Source of the DNA: Blautia caecimuris
Lineage (GTDB): Bacteria; Bacillota; Clostridia; Lachnospirales; Lachnospiraceae
Assembly (NCBI RefSeq): GCF_024622975.1
Contig: NZ_JANJZT010000014.1
Span: forward strand, 33,901 to 97,900
Length of the DNA stretch: 64,000 bases
Direction of reading: 5' to 3'
Part shown: piece by piece, positions 61,478 to 64,000 of the stretch
Position numbering within the stretch: the stretch's first letter is position 1
Layout: each line of letters opens with the position of its first letter
Position numbers and translations under genes: made by a program
The notes under the pieces: model-generated
Databases searched by the model: none
The model's input: only the letters and a program-made list of their open reading frames with translations
Told to the model about the DNA's origin: nothing

Positions 61478-62110
61478 ATGATAAAAAGATACAAATGGAC
61501 ACTGTTTGCTGCCAGCCTTATGATTCTTTGCCCTATCATAGTTGGGATTATTTTCTGGGATCAGCTTCCAGATATGATTCCCACGCATTTCGGCAGTGAC
61601 AATCAGGTAAACGGATGGACCAGCAAGCCTGTAGCTGTATTTGGAATGCCGTTATTTTTACTTGCTATGGAATTTTTCTGCGCATTTATGGTCGGCGCAG
61701 ATCCGAAACGTAAAAATATCAACCAGAAACTGATGCGGGCTATTCTCTGGATGATTCCCATTCTTTCTGTGGTGACAAATCTGATCAGTTATGCAATTGC
61801 ATTGGGAATGAGTGTGGACACAGGTATGGTTGTAAACATACTCCTGGGAATTATGTTTGTTATTATGGGAAATTATATGCATAAGATCAAACAGAACTAT
61901 TCAGTAGGAATCAAACTTCCCTGGACACTGAACAGTGAGGAAAACTGGAACCGTACGCACAGAGTGGCCTCATGGCTGTTTATTATGGGCGGAGCTATTT
62001 TTGTGATCAATGGATTTCTGCAGTCAAAGTGGGTGCTTTTTGCATTCCTTGCCTGTGTGTTCCTGATTCCTGCAGGCTATTCCTTTTATCTTTATAAAAA
62101 AGGAATATAA
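61478..62110 (+). CDS. sdpI: SdpI-family immunity/signal membrane protein
   Basis: A 210-residue membrane protein with six helices. The DUF1648 segment lies between helices 1 and 2 (WDQLPDMIPTHFGSDNQVNG), followed by the SdpI domain with GIKLPWTLNSEENWNRTHR. In Bacillus subtilis SdpI gives immunity to the SdpC toxin and sequesters SdpR. No SdpABC toxin genes are here. ATG 61478 follows ctggaggg; the frame before it overlaps sdpR and is not supported. Confidence 0.9.
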   Translation: MIKRYKWTLFAASLMILCPIIVGIIFWDQLPDMIPTHFGSDNQVNGWTSKPVAVFGMPLFLLAMEFFCAFMVGADPKRKNINQKLMRAILWMIPILSVVTNLISYAIALGMSVDTGMVVNILLGIMFVIMGNYMHKIKQNYSVGIKLPWTLNSEENWNRTHRVASWLFIMGGAIFVINGFLQSKWVLFAFLACVFLIPAGYSFYLYKKGI

Positions 62111-62287
62111 AAATCACAGGCAACTTGATTAGCTGCCGCGCACCGGAAGCTGCCGGTATTCTGGACAATATATAAAAAATTCATAATAAAAACTGTCCCC
62201 TTTTAAAAGATAAAAATTGTGTATTTTAAAAAGCACAGATATCGATTAAGATATCAGTAATTCATGAAAAAAGAGGAGGCAGTTATT

Positions 62288-62896
62288 ATGAACAATCAGA
62301 ACAACACTATCACAAAACTTGCAGAAACCGCTCTTCTTGCAGCGCTCTGCTATGTAGCCTTTACATTTCTTCAGATAAAAATACCAGTGCCCGGAGGCGA
62401 TGCTACTTCAATCCATATCGGAAATGCATTTTGTGTTCTGGGAGCGCTTCTTCTGGGCGGATGGTATGGAGGACTTGCCGGGGCCATTGGCATGACGGTT
62501 GCGGATCTTATGGATCCTGTGTATATCACAGGCGCTCCGAAGACCTTTATCTTAAAGCTTTGTATTGGTCTTATTACAGGACTTGTGGCTCATAAAATCG
62601 CAAAAATAAATGAGAGCACAGATAAAAAATATGTGTTTAAATGGAGTGTGCTGGCATCTGTAGCCGGACTTGCATTTAATGTGGTGGCAGATCCGGTGGT
62701 TGGATATTTCTATAAACAGTATATTCTCGGGCAGCCCCAGAAAATGGCAGAGGTTCTGGCAAAGATGAGCGCAATGGCAACATTTGTCAATGCAGTAATA
62801 TCAGTGATTCTTGTTGCAGTGATATACAATGCGGTTCGCCCGGTGCTGATAAAAAGCCATCTTCTGGTGGTCGGACAGTGTAAACAGGCCGGCTGA
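62288..62896 (+). CDS. ECF transporter S-component, substrate unknown
   Basis: A 202-residue membrane protein with five or six helices, of the ECF riboflavin-type S-component superfamily. Visible features are TALLAALCYVAFTFLQIKIP near the N-terminus, the GGDATSIHIGNAF loop, and GGWYGGLAGAIGMTVADLMD. It would bind a vitamin or similar small molecule for the shared ECF module. No riboswitch was recognised in the 177-base leader (62111-62287), so the substrate is open. ATG 62288 follows gaggaggc. Confidence 0.85.
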   Translation: MNNQNNTITKLAETALLAALCYVAFTFLQIKIPVPGGDATSIHIGNAFCVLGALLLGGWYGGLAGAIGMTVADLMDPVYITGAPKTFILKLCIGLITGLVAHKIAKINESTDKKYVFKWSVLASVAGLAFNVVADPVVGYFYKQYILGQPQKMAEVLAKMSAMATFVNAVISVILVAVIYNAVRPVLIKSHLLVVGQCKQAG

Positions 62897-62954
62897 AACG
62901 GGAAAATGGATTCAGGTAAAAGAATAAAAGTACAGGCGGCAGTTGTGAAAAATA

Positions 62955-63015
62955 AGATTCGCCCTTACAGATGTCAGATTATATTTTCTGCGGTTCTGTA
63001 AGGGCGATTATTTTA
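62955..63015. terminator. Bidirectional terminator
   Basis: The perfect 12-base arms TCGCCCTTACAG (62959-62970) and CTGTAAGGGCGA (62996-63007) lie between convergent genes, with T-runs on both strands. Confidence 0.85.
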
Positions 63016-63498
63016 TGAATTTTCCGGATTAAACAGGAGCAGGGAAAAAAGACGTATTTTTTCGTCCTGTGTCCAGCACAGCATATTGGCAGCGTCAGCC
63101 ATTTTCTGGGCATCAATGCCGTAAGCTGACATACAGGAAAAACGTTTGTAAGGCCCGGCGCTGATGAGCAGAGGAGTGGTTTCTGCGTCAGCTTCCATTT
63201 TTTTATAAAGTTTTTCTGTAAGAATGTTATGGTTGTACTTTGCTTTTTTTACATCAAACTGTTCTTCAGGAGATTCCAGAACAGTCTGAAGAATCAGCGC
63301 CTTTTTATAATTCAGCGCTTTCCGGTGCATTTCTTCCGGTGTGCCGCATGCTGGCGGACAGGAGGATATCACATTAAAGTTCCCACAGAGATTTTCTTCG
63401 CAGAATTGCCGGTACTCCAGTACGAATACCAGGTCTTTCACATCAATAACAGCAGCATTGTTAAAGCCAAGAGTCAGGGCTTCTTTTATAAAATCCAT
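63013..63498 (-). CDS. DUF2284 predicted metal-binding protein
   Basis: A 161-residue soluble protein of the DUF2284 family. The cysteine motif CEENLCGNFNVISSCPPACG (near 32-51) is the family hallmark and probably binds iron or an iron-sulphur cluster. A further cysteine pair is near the C-terminus (FSCMSAYG, MLCWTQ). Function unknown. ATG 63498 is taken as start; a TTG at 63516 is possible. It is monocistronic and converges with the S-component gene. Confidence 0.8.
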   Translation of the reverse strand: MDFIKEALTLGFNNAAVIDVKDLVFVLEYRQFCEENLCGNFNVISSCPPACGTPEEMHRKALNYKKALILQTVLESPEEQFDVKKAKYNHNILTEKLYKKMEADAETTPLLISAGPYKRFSCMSAYGIDAQKMADAANMLCWTQDEKIRLFSLLLFNPENS

Positions 63499-64000
63499 AT
63501 AAAATATCCGATCCAATCAGATGCATAAGATGATTGGAATTTTCCTTTCTCCCATGTTATGGGGAAGTGTGTATAGTGATAGAAAGTCTGATAGTATTAT
63601 AACGCATATGGGAAGGAATGACCATGGTTTATTCTTCTATCTGTAATGAATACATTACTGTTCACAGGTTACTATCCCGCAAGGTGTTTTGGCATGTATA
63701 GCAAAAATTCTGAGGCATACAGGTCAAAATGCCATCATCGAAGGTGATTTGGAATGTATTTTAACCAGGTTACTGTGAAGGGCGTGAACAGTAATATAAA
63801 TACACAGGAGGGGAATGATGGGATTCAATTTCACATAACAGCGAGATTGAAATGTTTGAGGGATTCCGGTTTATTAGAAAAAGAGTGTAAAAAGGTTAAA
63901 AAGACTTATTGAAAAAACTATTGAAAAATTTATAAAAAAAACAGTTGACAGAGGCGGAAGAAAGTGGTAAATTAATCTGGCTGTCACAAAGAAATGATTC
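63499..64000. other. Gene-free right edge with inverted repeat and promoter
   Basis: No gene is seen in these 502 bases. A perfect 12-base inverted repeat, ATTACTGTTCAC (63654-63665) and GTGAACAGTAAT (63784-63795), encloses 118 bases that contain two direct repeats (ggttact; aaggtgnttttggnatgtat-like) and a small ggcat/atgcc stem. Short tattgaaaaa repeats precede the promoter at 63945. Confidence 0.6.
63945..63973 (+). promoter_or_regulatory. SigA-type promoter facing out of the window
   Basis: TTGACA (63945-63950), 17 bases, then TAAATT (63968-63973). It should drive a gene beyond position 64000. Confidence 0.65.

Noticed and set aside
62111..62287. Riboswitch ahead of the second ECF S-component
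   Set aside because: I looked for TPP, FMN, THF and preQ1 features and saw none.

Overview
The window reads as chromosome of a gut Lachnospiraceae (Firmicutes, Clostridia). Blautia or a close relative is my best guess, from the GapA, DUF951, CD1871A-type CXXC and DUF3784 proteins, the GGAGG ribosome sites and the moderate GC content. That placement is recognition by eye, not a search result. No rRNA, tRNA, insertion sequence, prophage or CRISPR array was seen. Coding density is high and most genes have textbook Shine-Dalgarno sites; starts were chosen from these.

Layout. 1-8.1 kb: edge of a repeat protein, a PHP phosphatase, then a lower-glycolysis block (gap, pgk, tpiA, hom, gpmI), each gene with its own promoter and/or terminator; a REP-like repeat pair lies between pgk and tpiA. 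8.4-12.3 kb: envelope genes (L,D-transpeptidase, small membrane protein, HAD phosphatase, secreted protein). 12.4-20.2 kb: an AT-richer accessory block with a lysin-like cell-wall hydrolase, an XRE regulator, and an operon of an unknown protein, a LytTR response regulator, an AgrC-like kinase, a 45-residue lanthipeptide precursor and a LanM synthetase, followed by a small sigma factor. No LanT transporter or LanFEG immunity pump is present, which makes the lanthipeptide a candidate signal. 20.4-31.9 kb: housekeeping genes (sfsA, mutY, glycosyltransferase, lipid kinase, orphan response regulator, topB, MATE pump, brnQ) and a Lon-like AAA+ protein without a protease domain.

31.9-34.6 kb: a class I preQ1 riboswitch heads an operon of nucleoside hydrolase, ECF S-component and radical-SAM-like protein, matching the queuosine/queuine salvage set (QueK, transporter, QueL) known from Clostridioides difficile. 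34.7-37.5 kb: two gene fusions back to back, XRE-aminotransferase and DUF134-NifX, each with elaborate operators and a ribosome site before its second domain. 37.8-47.6 kb: a ten-gene sugar operon (IolE-like TIM barrel, LacI, RbsD, DMT transporter, ribose-type ABC importer, zinc dehydrogenase, a possible aldo/keto reductase relative, PfkB kinase) for an unidentified sugar or polyol.

47.7-52.7 kb: a TlpA / CXXC / 4Fe-4S membrane redox cassette, sortase B, sirtuin, DUF951 and a DUF308 membrane protein. 52.8-61.0 kb: a carbohydrate ABC importer (binding protein and two permeases, ATPase not here) with a YesN/YesM two-component system and a second lipoprotein binding protein. 61.0-62.1 kb: an SdpR/SdpI pair with two palindromic operators around its promoter. 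62.3-64.0 kb: an ECF S-component, a DUF2284 protein and a gene-free, structured right edge ending in a strong promoter.
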